From positions 9,548,001 to 9,612,000 of the forward strand of contig OZ059895.1 in the NCBI GenBank assembly GCA_964057225.1: 64,000 nucleotides of DNA, given 5' to 3'. The position numbers and the translations under genes were made by a program. Below the pieces are notes generated by a model that was given only the letters and a program-made list of their open reading frames with translations, was not told where the DNA came from and did not search any database. Positions 43,801 to 53,845 of the stretch are shown here, one piece after another (position 1 is the first letter of the stretch; each line of letters starts with the position of its first letter). This DNA is from Auanema rhodensis. Its lineage: Eukaryota > Nematoda > Chromadorea > Rhabditida > Rhabditidae.

Positions 43801-46800
43801 TAATGATTAAAAATTTAAAAAATGAAATTATGAAATAGTGGTAGAAATATAAAATTGTTTAAAATATGGAATTAAATAAAATATATGAAGTGAACTTGCT
43901 TGGAAAATATAAATCAGTTTCATGTTTCAATTTTTGAGCATCACAATATTGAAATTTAAATGTTTTTTAATGATTAAAAATTTAAAAAATGAAATTATGA
44001 AATAGTGGTAGAAATATAAAATTGTTTAAAATATGGAATTAAATAAAATAGATGGAGTGAAATTGCTTGGAAAATATAAATCAGTTTCATGTTTCAGTTT
44101 TTGAGCATCACAATATTGAAATTTGAATGTTTTTTAATGATTAAAAATTTAAAAAATGAAATTATGAAATAGTGGTAGGAATATAAAATTGTTTAAAATA
44201 TGGAATTGAATAAAATAGATGGAGTGAACTTGCTTGGAAAATATAAATCAGTTTCATGTTTTAGTTTTTGAGCATCACAATATTGAAATTTAAATGTTTT
44301 TTAATGATTAAAAATTTAAAAAATGAAATTATGAAATAGTGGTAGAAATATAAAATTGTTTAAAATATGGAATAAAAAAAAATAGATGAAGTGAACTTGC
44401 TTGGAGAATATAAATCAGTTTCATGTTTCAGTTTTTGAGCATCACAATATTGAAATTTAAATGTTTTTTAATGATTAAAAATTTAAAAAATGAAATTATG
44501 AAATAGTGGTAGAAATATAAAATTGTTTAAAATATGGAATTAAATAAAATAGATGGAGTGAAATTGCTTGGAAAATATAAATCAGTTTCATGTTTCAATT
44601 TTTGAGCATCACAATATTAAAATTTAAATGATTTTTAATGATTAAAAATTTAAAGAATGAAATTATGAAATAATGGTAGAAATATGAAATTGTTTAAAAT
44701 ATGGAATCAAATAAAATAGATGGAGTGAAATTGCTTGGAAAATATAAATCAGTTTCATGTTTCAGTTTTTGAGCATCACAATATTGAAATTTGAATGTTT
44801 TTTAATGATTAAAAATTTAAAAAATGAAATTATGAAATAGTGGTAGAAATATAAAATTGTTTAAAATATGGAATTAAATAAAATAGATGGAGTGAAATTG
44901 CTTGGAAAATATAAATCAGTTTCATGTTTCAGTTTTTGAGCATCACAATATTGAAATTTGAATGTTTTTTAATGATTAAAAATTTAAAAAATGAAATTAT
45001 GAAATAGTGGTAGAAATATAAAATTGTTTAAAATATGGAATAAAAAAAAATAGATGAAGTGAACTTGCTTGGAGAATATAAATCAGTTTCATGTTTCAGT
45101 TTTTGAGCATCACAATATTGAAATTTAAATGTTTTTTAATGATTAAAAATTTAAAAAATGAAATTATGAAATAGTGGTAGAAATATAAAATTGTTTAAAA
45201 TATGGAATTAAATAAAATAGATGGAGTGAAATTGCTTGGAAAATATAAATCAGTTTCATGTTTCAATTTTTGAGCATCACAATATTAAAATTTAAATGAT
45301 TTTTAATGATTAAAAATTTAAAGAATGAAATTATGAAATAATGGTAGAAATATGAAATTGTTTAAAATATGGAATTAAATAAAATAGATGGAGTGAAATT
45401 GCTTGGAAAATATAAATCAGTTTCATGTTTCAGTTTTTGAGCATCACAATATTGAAATTTAAATGTTTTTTAATGATTAAAAATTTAAAAAATGAAATTA
45501 TGAAATAGTGGTAGAAATATAAAATTGTTTAAAATATGGAATTAAATAAAATAGATGGAGTGAAATTGCTTGGAAAATATAAATCAGTTTCATGTTTCAG
45601 TTTTTGAGCATCACAATATTGAAATTTGAATGTTTTTTAATGATTAAAAATTTAAAAAATGAAATTATGAAATAGTGGTAGAAATATAAAATTGTTTAAA
45701 ATATGGAATTAAATAAAATAGATGAAGTGAACTTGCTTGGAGAATATAAATCAGTTTCATGTTTCAGTTTTTGAGCATCACAATATTGAAATTTAAATGT
45801 TTTTTAATGATTAAAAATTTAAAAAATGAAATTATGAAATAGTGGTAGAAATATAAAATTGTTTAAAATATGGAATAAAAAAAAATAGATGAAGTGAACT
45901 TGCTTGGAGAATATAAATCAGTTTCATGTTTCAGTTTTTGAGCATCACAATATTGAAATTTAAATGTTTTTTAATGATTAAAAATTTAAAAAATGAAATT
46001 ATGAAATAGTGGTAGAAATATAAAATTGTTTAAAATATGGAATTAAATAAAATAGATGGAGTGAAATTGCTTGGAAAATATAAATCAGTTTCATGTTTCA
46101 ATTTTTGAGCATCACAATATTAAAATTTAAATGATTTTTAATGATTAAAAATTTAAAGAATGAAATTATGAAATAATGGTAGAAATATGAAATTGTTTAA
46201 AATATGGAATTAAATAAAATAGATGGAGTGAAATTGCTTGGAAAATATAAATCAGTTTCATGTTTCAGTTTTTGAGCATCACAATATTGAAATTTAAATG
46301 TTTTTTAATGATTAAAAATTTAAAAAATGAAATTATGAAATAGTGGTAGAAATATAAAATTGTTTAAAATATGGAATTAAATAAAATAGATGGAGTGAAA
46401 TTGCTTGGAAAATATAAATCAGTTTCATGTTTCAGTTTTTGAGCATCACAATATTGAAATTTGAATGTTTTTTAATGATTAAAAATTTAAAAAATGAAAT
46501 TATGAAATAGTGGTAGAAATATAAAATTGTTTAAAATATGGAATTAAATAAAATAGATGAAGTGAACTTGCTTGGAGAATATAAATCAGTTTCATGTTTC
46601 AGTTTTTGAGCATCACAATATTGAAATTTAAATGTTTTTTAATGATTAAAAATTTAAAAAATGAAATTATGAAATAGTGGTAGAAATATAAAATTGTTTA
46701 AAATATGGAATTAAATAAAATAGATGGAGTGAAATTGCTTGGAAAATATAAATCAGTTTCATGTTTCAGTTTTTGAGCATCACAATATTGAAATTTGAAT

Positions 46801-47737
46801 GTTTTTTAATGATTAAAAATTTAAAAAATGAAATTATGAAATAGTGGTAGAAATATAAAATTGTTTAAAATATGGAATTAAATAAAATAGATGGAGTGAA
46901 ATTGCTTGGAAAAAATAAATCAGTTTCATGTTTCAGTTTTTGAGCATCACAATATTGAAATTTAAATGTTTTTTAATGATTAAAAATTTAAAAAATGAAA
47001 TTATGAAATAGTGGTAGAAATTTAAATTTGTCTAAGATATGTGATTAAATAAAATAGATGGAGTGAAATTGCTTGGAAAATATAAATCAGTTTCATGTTT
47101 CAGTTTTTGAGCATCACAATATTGAAATTTAAATGTTTTTTAATGATTAAAAATTTAAAAAATGAAATTATGAAATAGTGGTAGAAATATAAAATTGTTT
47201 AAAATATGGAATTAAATAAAATAGATGGAGTGAAATTGCTTGGAAAATATAAATCAGTTTCATGTTTCAGTTTTTGAGCATCACAATATTGAAATTTGAA
47301 TGTTTTTTAATGATTAAAAATTTAAAAAATGAAATTATGAAATAGTGGTAGAAATATAAAATTGTTTAAAATATGGAATTAAATAAAATAGATGAAGTGA
47401 ACTTGCTTGGAGAATATAAATCAGTTTCATGTTTCAGTTTTTGAGCATCACAATATTGAAATTTAAATGTTTTTTAATGATTAAAAATTTAAAAAATGAA
47501 ATTATGAAATAGTGGTAGAAATATAAAATTGTTTAAAATATGGAATTAAATAAAATAGATGGAGTGAAATTGCTTGGAAAATATAAATCAGTTTTATGTT
47601 TCAGTTTTTGAGCATCACAATATTGAAATTTGAATGTTTTTTAATGATTAAAAATTTAAAAAATGAAATTATGAAATAGTGGTAGAAATATAAAATTGTT
47701 TAAAATATGGAATTAAATAAAATAGATGGAGTGAAAT

Positions 47738-48160
47738 GGAATGAAATGGTTTAGAAAATACAAAATATTTAAATGTTTCAGTTTTTGCGCATCAAAATAT
47801 TTAAATTTAAGTGTATTTTAATGATTAAAAATTTAATAAAAAAAAGTTATAAAGTAGCGTTAGAAATTTAAAATTGTTTAAAATATGGAATTAAATAAAA
47901 GAGATGGAGTGAAATGATTTAGAAAATACAAAATATTTAAATGTGTCAGTTTTTGAGCATCAAAATATTCAAATTTAAGTTTATTTCAATGATTAAAAAT
48001 TTAATAAATGATTTTATGGCATGGATTTGGGATAAGATTTAATTTTATTTTTCAAAAAGCCTCCAAATGTATGATGATTTGTTTAAAAATAGCTGGCAGA
48101 ATTCAAAATTGTTCAAGATATGTAATCAAATAAAAAATATAGAAAGAAAAAAATTGTAAC
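47738..48160 (+). repeat. Degenerate satellite monomers at the array edge
   Basis: From 47,738 the repeat decays abruptly. Two to three monomers are recognisable but carry many changes (for example TTTAGAAAATACAAAATATTTAAATG where the main array has CTTGGAAAATATAAATCAG; both given here as fragments). Around 48,013-48,095 the monomer is interrupted by unique sequence, and a further monomer-like relic lies at 48,100-48,160. The edge variants match monomers in polymerase intron 4 at 50,931-51,260 (opposite strand) better than they match the main array. Confidence 0.85.
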
Positions 48161-48189
48161 ATGAAAAAAAAAAAGTTAAAAGCTCGTAT

Positions 48190-48605
48190 CTTTATTTGAC
48201 AAATATCGTTGAAGGATGAACCGCCTCCTAATTGTTCTCCACTAGTTGATGGCATTTCAGGATTCCATTCTCTGAAAAAAAAATTTCATGCTTTTTCATT
48301 ATACGATAGCTTACTCATTATTGCTGTCATCCAAGGTGATAACTTCAATAACCCTTGATGACGAGGGACCACTATTGGAAGTGGTTATTGCGGGGTCACA
48401 GAGCTCAAATCCACCACTCTCGGTAAGCTTTATGCGCTTACTAAAAAAAAACAAAGATGTATATTTTAAAAATATTGTTAAATTACCTGAGTTGATAAAT
48501 TTCCTCATAATCGAAACCCAACTCTTCACATACACGCTTATAACTGAAAATAAATATTTTAATTAAAAAAAAAGATAGGAAAAAACACAACCTGTTAGCA
48601 GCCAT
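48190..48605 (-). pseudogene. POLB: Inverted 5' exons 1-4 of Polinton DNA polymerase (orphan fragment)
   Basis: This is an exact mirror of the plus-strand polymerase 5' end at 50,328-50,743; paired coordinates sum to 98,933. Exons on the minus strand are 48,592-48,605 (start ATG), 48,487-48,543, 48,315-48,440 and 48,190-48,271, separated by introns of 43-48 bp. The encoded N-terminus is acidic and low in complexity (serine-rich, with a VIEVITLDDS stretch resembling a SUMO-interacting motif; that resemblance is only a guess). The donor after exon 4 is changed from GT to AT compared with the right arm. Downstream exons are absent: the intron runs into the satellite array instead. It cannot encode a polymerase. 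Confidence 0.8.
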
Positions 48606-48759
48606 TGTATCTTGTTAGAATAAAATTATGCAAACTCTGAGAGGTAGTTATCGATATTTCCTTTTACACATTTATATTACGCTTCATTGCAAGAACAGTC
48701 AGTTGTTTTATTGTCACGTAACAATGTTGCCAACACTCAAAATTGTATCATATTACAGC

Positions 48760-50173
48760 TGTCAACAGTGGCAGTTGCCAATCCGTTGTTAATAAATACG
48801 CATGTATTGTTGTGGTCAGCGCACCTGTTTCAACAATCTTATCGAATTAACCTTTGATATCTGTTCCATTGGAATCAACACAACTGTTTCAACAATCTTA
48901 TCGAATTAACTTTCGATATGTGTTCCATTAAGTTAGTGTATTAAAATTTTAGTAATATACACACTAAAACTATTTCTATATACACTTCTTTCCATGTAAT
49001 TTGAGAATATTAGAAGTCTTGATTCATATGGTATACAGTTATTTATTATGTTTCAATGAACAAGTGTTTTGCCATTTGGTTCAATGTAGGTCAACGTAAT
49101 TGTTTCACCAATCTTACCGAATTAATATTCGATATGTGTTCCATTAACATCTTTGATACTAAAAAGTTTGAAAATATTCGTATATACCCATGACCCCTTG
49201 GCATAGTAAGTATTCTTTAGCGTTATGGGTACTTGTTCTGTACAACTATTTATCATATTTTTATGGACACAACTTTTGCCATGTGGTACATGTGTGGATC
49301 AGCGCACCTGTTTTAACGATCTTATCGAATTAATCTTCGATATGTGTTATATTGGAAACAACACAATTGTTTGTGAATCCTATCGAATTAACCTTCGATA
49401 TGTGTTTTATTGAGTTAGTATATTAGAATATACTAATATAAAATTTAAAACAATTTCTTTAAACTATTCTTTCATGTAATTTGAAAATATTAGGCAACTT
49501 GGTACATGTGGTGTACAGCTATTTATCATATTTTAATGAACAAAACGTTTGCCATGTGGTTCTTGTGTGGGTCAGCGCAACTGTTTTAACGATCTTATCG
49601 AATTAACCTTCGATATGTGTTCCATTAACTTTTGTATTTCACATCGTTCTTATCAAATTAACCTTCGATATGTGTTTCATTAACTTTTGTATTTCATATC
49701 GTTCTTATCGAAATAAACACAAACTATAAACAATGTAAACAAATAAAATTAAAAAATAAATATATAAAATATATCTTATCGAATTAACCTTCGATATGAG
49801 TTCCATTGATTAACCCATAAGAGGTACGGTGAACATAATAATTAGCTTTTATATATATATTCAATTTTTATAAATTAAAACAAAAACAATATATATTAAA
49901 AAGTTTATTCAAATGTATAATATTGAAAATACATAAAAAAAAATTAATTTTAATAATATTTTAAAAATATATAAAATACATTCAAAAAGTAATAATTAAA
50001 TTATAATATTTAAAACATATATAAATATTAAAATACATTTAAAAAGAAATAATTTTAAAAATATTTACAAATACAATTAACAAATATATAAATAATAAAA
50101 ATTCATTTTGAAAATATTAAAAAAAATAATTTTAAAAATGATTTAAAAAAAAATATTATGCATTTTGATCCAT
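48760..50173. other. Non-coding spacer between the inverted polymerase 5' ends
   Basis: No convincing gene lies here. From about 48,800 to 49,800 a diverged direct repeat of roughly 210-275 bp recurs (landmarks near 48,815, 49,090, 49,298 and 49,571) and carries the palindromic motif annotated separately. From 49,800 to 50,160 the sequence is almost pure A/T with runs of AAATATAT-type simple sequence. The position between two divergent polymerase starts suggests a promoter or element-terminus region; that is inference. Confidence 0.75.
48840..49796. repeat. Iterated 20-bp palindrome TATCGAATTAACCTTCGATA
   Basis: A motif with 7-bp perfect inverted arms (TATCGAA / TTCGATA) around a 6-bp centre occurs at 48,840-48,859, 48,899-48,918, 49,115-49,134, 49,323-49,342, 49,381-49,400, 49,596-49,615, 49,651-49,670 and 49,777-49,796. 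A half site lies near 49,706. Most copies are preceded by CT and followed by TGTGTTCCATT or a close variant. Some copies carry one or two changes. The dyad symmetry suggests a binding site for a dimeric protein (transcription factor or replication-origin factor); no such protein is identified. Confidence 0.8.
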
Positions 50174-50743
50174 GCTGTAATATGATACAATTTTGAGTGT
50201 TGGCAACATTGTTACGTGACAATAAAACAACTGACTGTTCTTGCAATGAAGCGTAATATAAATGTGTAAAAGGAAATATCGATAACTACCTCTCAGAGTT
50301 TGCATAATTTTATTCTAACAAGATACAATGGCTGCTAACAGGTTGTGTTTTTTCCTATCTTTTTTTTTAATTAAAATATTTATTTTCAGTTATAAGCGTG
50401 TATGTGAAGAGTTGGGTTTCGATTATGAGGAAATTTATCAACTCAGGTAATTTAACAATATTTTTAAAATATACATCTTTGTTTTTTTTTAGTAAGCGCA
50501 TAAAGCTTACCGAGAGTGGTGGATTTGAGCTCTGTGACCCCGCAATAACCACTTCCAATAGTGGTCCCTCGTCATCAAGGGTTATTGAAGTTATCACCTT
50601 GGATGACAGCAATAATGAGTAAGCTATCGTATAATGAAAAAGCATGAAATTTTTTTTTCAGAGAATGGAATCCTGAAATGCCATCAACTAGTGGAGAACA
50701 ATTAGGAGGCGGTTCATCCTTCAACGATATTTGTCAAATAGAG

Positions 50744-51693
50744 GTACGAGCTTTTCCTTTTTTTTTCATGTTACAATTCTTCTCACTCTATATCTTTTAT
50801 TTGAATACATGTCTTGAACAGTTTTGAATTTTACCAGTTATTTTTAAACAAAACATCATACATTTGGAGGCTTTTTGAAAAATAAATGTTAAAGTAATGA
50901 ATAAAATTGAATCTTATCACAAATCCATAGCATAATATCATTTATTGAATTTTTAATCATTGAAATACATTCAAATTTAAATATTTTGATGTTTAAAAAC
51001 TGAAACATTTAAATGTTTTATATTTTCTAAACCATTTCACTCCATCTCTTTTATTTAATCCCTATGTTTAAACAATTTTAAATTTCTATCACTACTTTAT
51101 AATTTTCATTTATTGAATATTTAATCATTAAAATACATTTAAATTTAAATATTTTGATGTTCAAAAACTGAAACATTTAAATGTTTTATATTTTCTAGCC
51201 CATTTCACTCCATCTCTTTTATTTAATCCCATATCTTGAACAATTTTTAATTTCTACCACGATTTCATAAATTTCGTTTATTAAATTTTTAATCATTAAA
51301 AAAAAACATTTAAATTTCAATATTGTGATGCTCAAAAACTGAAACATGACATTGATTTATATTTTCTGAGCCATTTCACTTCATCTCTTTTATTTAATCA
51401 CATATCTTGAACAATTTTTAATTTCTATCACTTTTTTATAATTTCGTTTATTAAATTTTTAATCATTAAAAAAAAACATTTAAATTTCAATATTGTGATG
51501 CTCAAAAACAGAAACATTTCACTCCAGCTCTTTTATTTAATCCCATATTTTAAACAATTTTATATTTCCACCATTATTTAATTTTTATTTATTAAATTTT
51601 TGAACATTAAAAAAAAACTAAAACTATTTTCATTTAAACTTTAAAAAAAAATAAAAAAAGCATGTAAACTGTTATAAATGTTGTTTATTATAG
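50744..51693 (+). other. Oversized polymerase intron 4 (950 bp)
   Basis: Donor GAG|GTACGAG and acceptor TTATTATAG|TGG join exons 4 and 5 in phase 0 and keep the reading frame. Every other intron inferred in the window is 41-48 bp, so this one is about twenty times larger. The excess is explained by satellite monomers (50,931-51,650). The first ~190 bp aligns, with substitutions and indels, with the unique stretch 48,013-48,189 in the left arm. Confidence 0.8.
50931..51650 (-). repeat. Four to five diverged satellite monomers inside polymerase intron 4
   Basis: Read on the minus strand, these are the same monomer as the 1-47,737 array. The GATG landmark recurs at 50,988, 51,156, 51,327 and 51,497 (168-171 bp apart), and a truncated fifth copy follows to about 51,650. 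Orientation relative to the polymerase gene is the same as in the left arm. The monomer around 51,300-51,400 carries the variants typical of the big array (TTTATATTTTC next to GACATTG, and TTGTGATGCTCAAAAACTGA), while the first two resemble the degenerate edge monomers at 47,738-48,010. Confidence 0.88.
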
Positions 51694-53259
51694 TGGTCAC
51701 ACCGGCGCATAAAACGCTCCGGTCGTTTTCCCAACGTGGTCGTTCGATCGCTCACGTTCCCACACTTGGAAACTATTGATGAACCATTGCATGTTATCAT
51801 ACCGCGGTTATTCAACGAATTCCTTGATCGTTGTCTTGCTGAAAGCGGTGTGCCTGATAAGCAAAAAGCCATATCTTGTTTATCAATTGAGCACCCTTCA
51901 TTTGAAAATGGCTCCATATTTATGGACTTTCGTAAAGGGGAGCATCTGGATATCGTAGCCATTATGAATGCCATCAGCAAGGTGCAGCAATCAAAACGAG
52001 AGGCTGTAATCAGCCAGGCAATGAATATTGAGATGTATAAGTTTGATGAAAGGCCAGCGCAACCAAATCTGCTGCCTGGTGAAGGTAGAGTCGGGTTTTA
52101 TTTTGACCCCGAACACAAAATACCTGGAACCATTGCCAACACTGACTCACATTGTCTGGCTAGATCCGCAGTTGTGGGAATGTGGAAAGCTGACGAACTG
52201 GCCACTGAAGATGGCGATGAGAAACGAAGGCTGCAAAACCTTCGTCGCAATTACATCTTATTGCCAAACCAGCCACACCATATCAATTTATTAACTAGGT
52301 GTGGCATTTCCGAAAAATTGCCAAATTATAATTTGATTCATTTAAACATTATTGCCAGCTGTAGTATAAACTATAAGTTTGTAGTATATGCTAGTCCGCC
52401 TGGACAACGTATGTACACTATCCAGAAAATATTTAATGAAGCGGCTAGCAAATTGGTAACACTAGGTTACCGTAATAACCACTATGATTGTATTACAGAT
52501 GGTAGTCGTTCAAAAATTTTTGACGGTATTATATGTCAACACTGTAAGTTATCTTACAATACAGTGTTGCATAGATGTAAAGCCAAATGTAAAAAATGCC
52601 ACACCTATAATTGTAATGCGATGAAGAATGTGGTTGAGAGTAGCGTGAGGTGTGCAAGGTGATAATGAATGGTCTGTAACAGATCGTTTTCTTGATTGGT
52701 TGCTCAACTTTTCTGAGAATGATAATGCAATTTTGATTGCGCATAATGGCCCCCGCTTTGACATACATTTTTTGGTGTCTAGGCTTATACATCGTGCAAT
52801 ATATCCTGACCCCATTTTAAATGGGACCTAGATTATTAGCATGCTTGTTAAGCCTTTAAGAGGTCAAAATATTAATCATTTATATTTTGAAGATAGTTAT
52901 TTATTAGTGCCTTTACCCTTATCAGCGTTATTCAAAGCATTTGGTGTACCTGATATGATTAAAGGACAGTTTACCTCTTTAACCATCCAATAAATTATGG
53001 CAAAGTGCTACCATTCCTGCCACCAAAACATTACTATTGTACTGCTAGAATGAAAGCCGAAGACCTTGCTTCATTCAATGTTTGGTATGAGGAGCGTAAT
53101 CAAAGCGCATTTTATTTTGATGAGGAGCTACTGGAATATTGTTGGACAGTTCGTATTTTAACCAACTGTATGAAAGTATACATGAAGTTGGCTACCGCCA
53201 CCACTGGCTGGAATCCTGTCATACAATGCATGACATTTGCCAGTTTTTCTTTATTCCAG

Positions 53260-53306
53260 GCAAGTTTTCAAAAATGCAAGCATTGTTTAAAACAAATGTG
53301 TTTTAG
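53260..53306 (+). other. GC-AG intron in the polymerase
   Basis: The donor reads CAG|GCAAGT and the acceptor TGTTTTAG|TTG, 47 bp, phase 0. Removing it moves the frame from that of 53,005-53,259 into that of 53,307-53,534, both of which carry polymerase-like sequence. GCAAGT after CAG is the classical consensus for the rare GC-AG class, which tolerates GC when the rest of the donor is strong. A plain GT-to-GC decay mutation is the alternative. Confidence 0.65.
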
Positions 53307-53755
53307 TTGAAGATGAACCACTTTAAAAAAAATCAAGTGAGTATTCTGCCTGAGACTGGTTATTATGCCGGCCAGAAGCAGAGTATAATTGCCATAAAAT
53401 ACATAAAATGGCTAGAACAAGGATTAGGCCGCCCATTAATGCATAAGCTTAATGATGGTGAATTTGTTGTGAGAGTAGATGGCCAACGCTATCTACTTGA
53501 TGCTTATGACAGTGTGGCTATTCACGGCTATGAGGTGAGTAATTTGTAAAAAATGTAAAAAATGAAAATTTTTGTAGTTTAATGGCTGTATTTATCATGG
53601 TTGCCCCAAGTGCACCAACACTGCTATTGCACCAGGCAGAAATGGTGAAACAATGAAAGATGTAACCAATAAAATATCAAAAGAATATTGAAAAAATTTA
53701 AAAAATATATAAAAATACATTTAAAAAGAAATAATTTTTCCGAAAACGCGGAAAA

Positions 53756-53845
53756 AATGATTTTGACAGCTGACGCCCCCAAAAGTATGATTTTAGCAGC
53801 TGACGCCTTCAAAAGTATGTTTTTAGCAACTGTTTGGGGGCGTGG
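53756..53845 (+). repeat. Three 30-bp direct repeats replacing part of the polymerase
   Basis: Three consecutive units of about 30 bp begin ATGATTTTGACAGCTGACGC, ATGATTTTAGCAGCTGACGC and ATGTTTTTAGCAACTGTTTG. They sit in a 160-bp segment (53,689-53,850), otherwise A/T-rich, that interrupts the polymerase between the HGCPKC region and the SLYP motif. About 80-100 family residues are missing here, so sequence was lost as well as gained. Confidence 0.75.

Larger units (their letters stand above)
1..47737 (+). repeat. 167-bp AT-rich satellite array with higher-order repeats
   Basis: A head-to-tail tandem array fills this region without a single foreign insertion. The first landmarks (GAGCATCAC at 76, 243, 410 and 577) are exactly 167 bp apart. 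Other monomers are 166-170 bp, owing to a T6/T7 run, a 2-bp A insertion and similar small changes. One monomer counted by hand is about 20% G+C. It has many stop codons in all frames and no ORF. Variant positions (AACTTGC/AAATTGC, TTTAAATG/TTTGAATG, AATAATGG/AATAGTGG) are arranged periodically: the first 1.1 kb alternates two types (334-bp dimer) and later blocks repeat in 9- to 30-monomer units. The length is near that of nucleosome-sized centromeric satellites; any centromere role is inference. The array continues beyond the left edge. Confidence 0.98.
48190..50743. repeat. Inverted repeat (arms 48,190-48,759 and 50,174-50,743)
   Basis: Two arms of about 570 bp in opposite orientation read as identical base for base, including introns and the sequence upstream of the ATG. 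They flank a 1,414-bp non-homologous spacer. Homology continues outward into intron 4 on both sides, but there with many substitutions and indels. So identity is high only in the arms, which suggests recent arm-to-arm gene conversion or a terminal inverted repeat kept homogeneous. Which of the two is not decidable here. Confidence 0.9.

Noticed and set aside
1-47737. Possible CRISPR-like or gene-bearing repeat array
   Set aside because: Units are 167 bp, contiguous, without spacers and stop-rich in all frames; this is satellite DNA.
48288-48566. 92-residue ORF present identically in both arms (also 50,367-50,645 on the other strand)
   Set aside because: It is antisense to polymerase exons 2-4 and their introns. 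Identity only reflects the inverted repeat.
49225-49413. 62-residue cysteine-rich ORF in the spacer
   Set aside because: It lies across two units of the diverged ~275-bp repeat and two palindromes; other repeat units are not open in this frame, and nothing resembles a known family.
49801-50160. A/T-rich tract as a telomere or origin
   Set aside because: There is no regular telomeric unit; it is simple A/T sequence without further signal.
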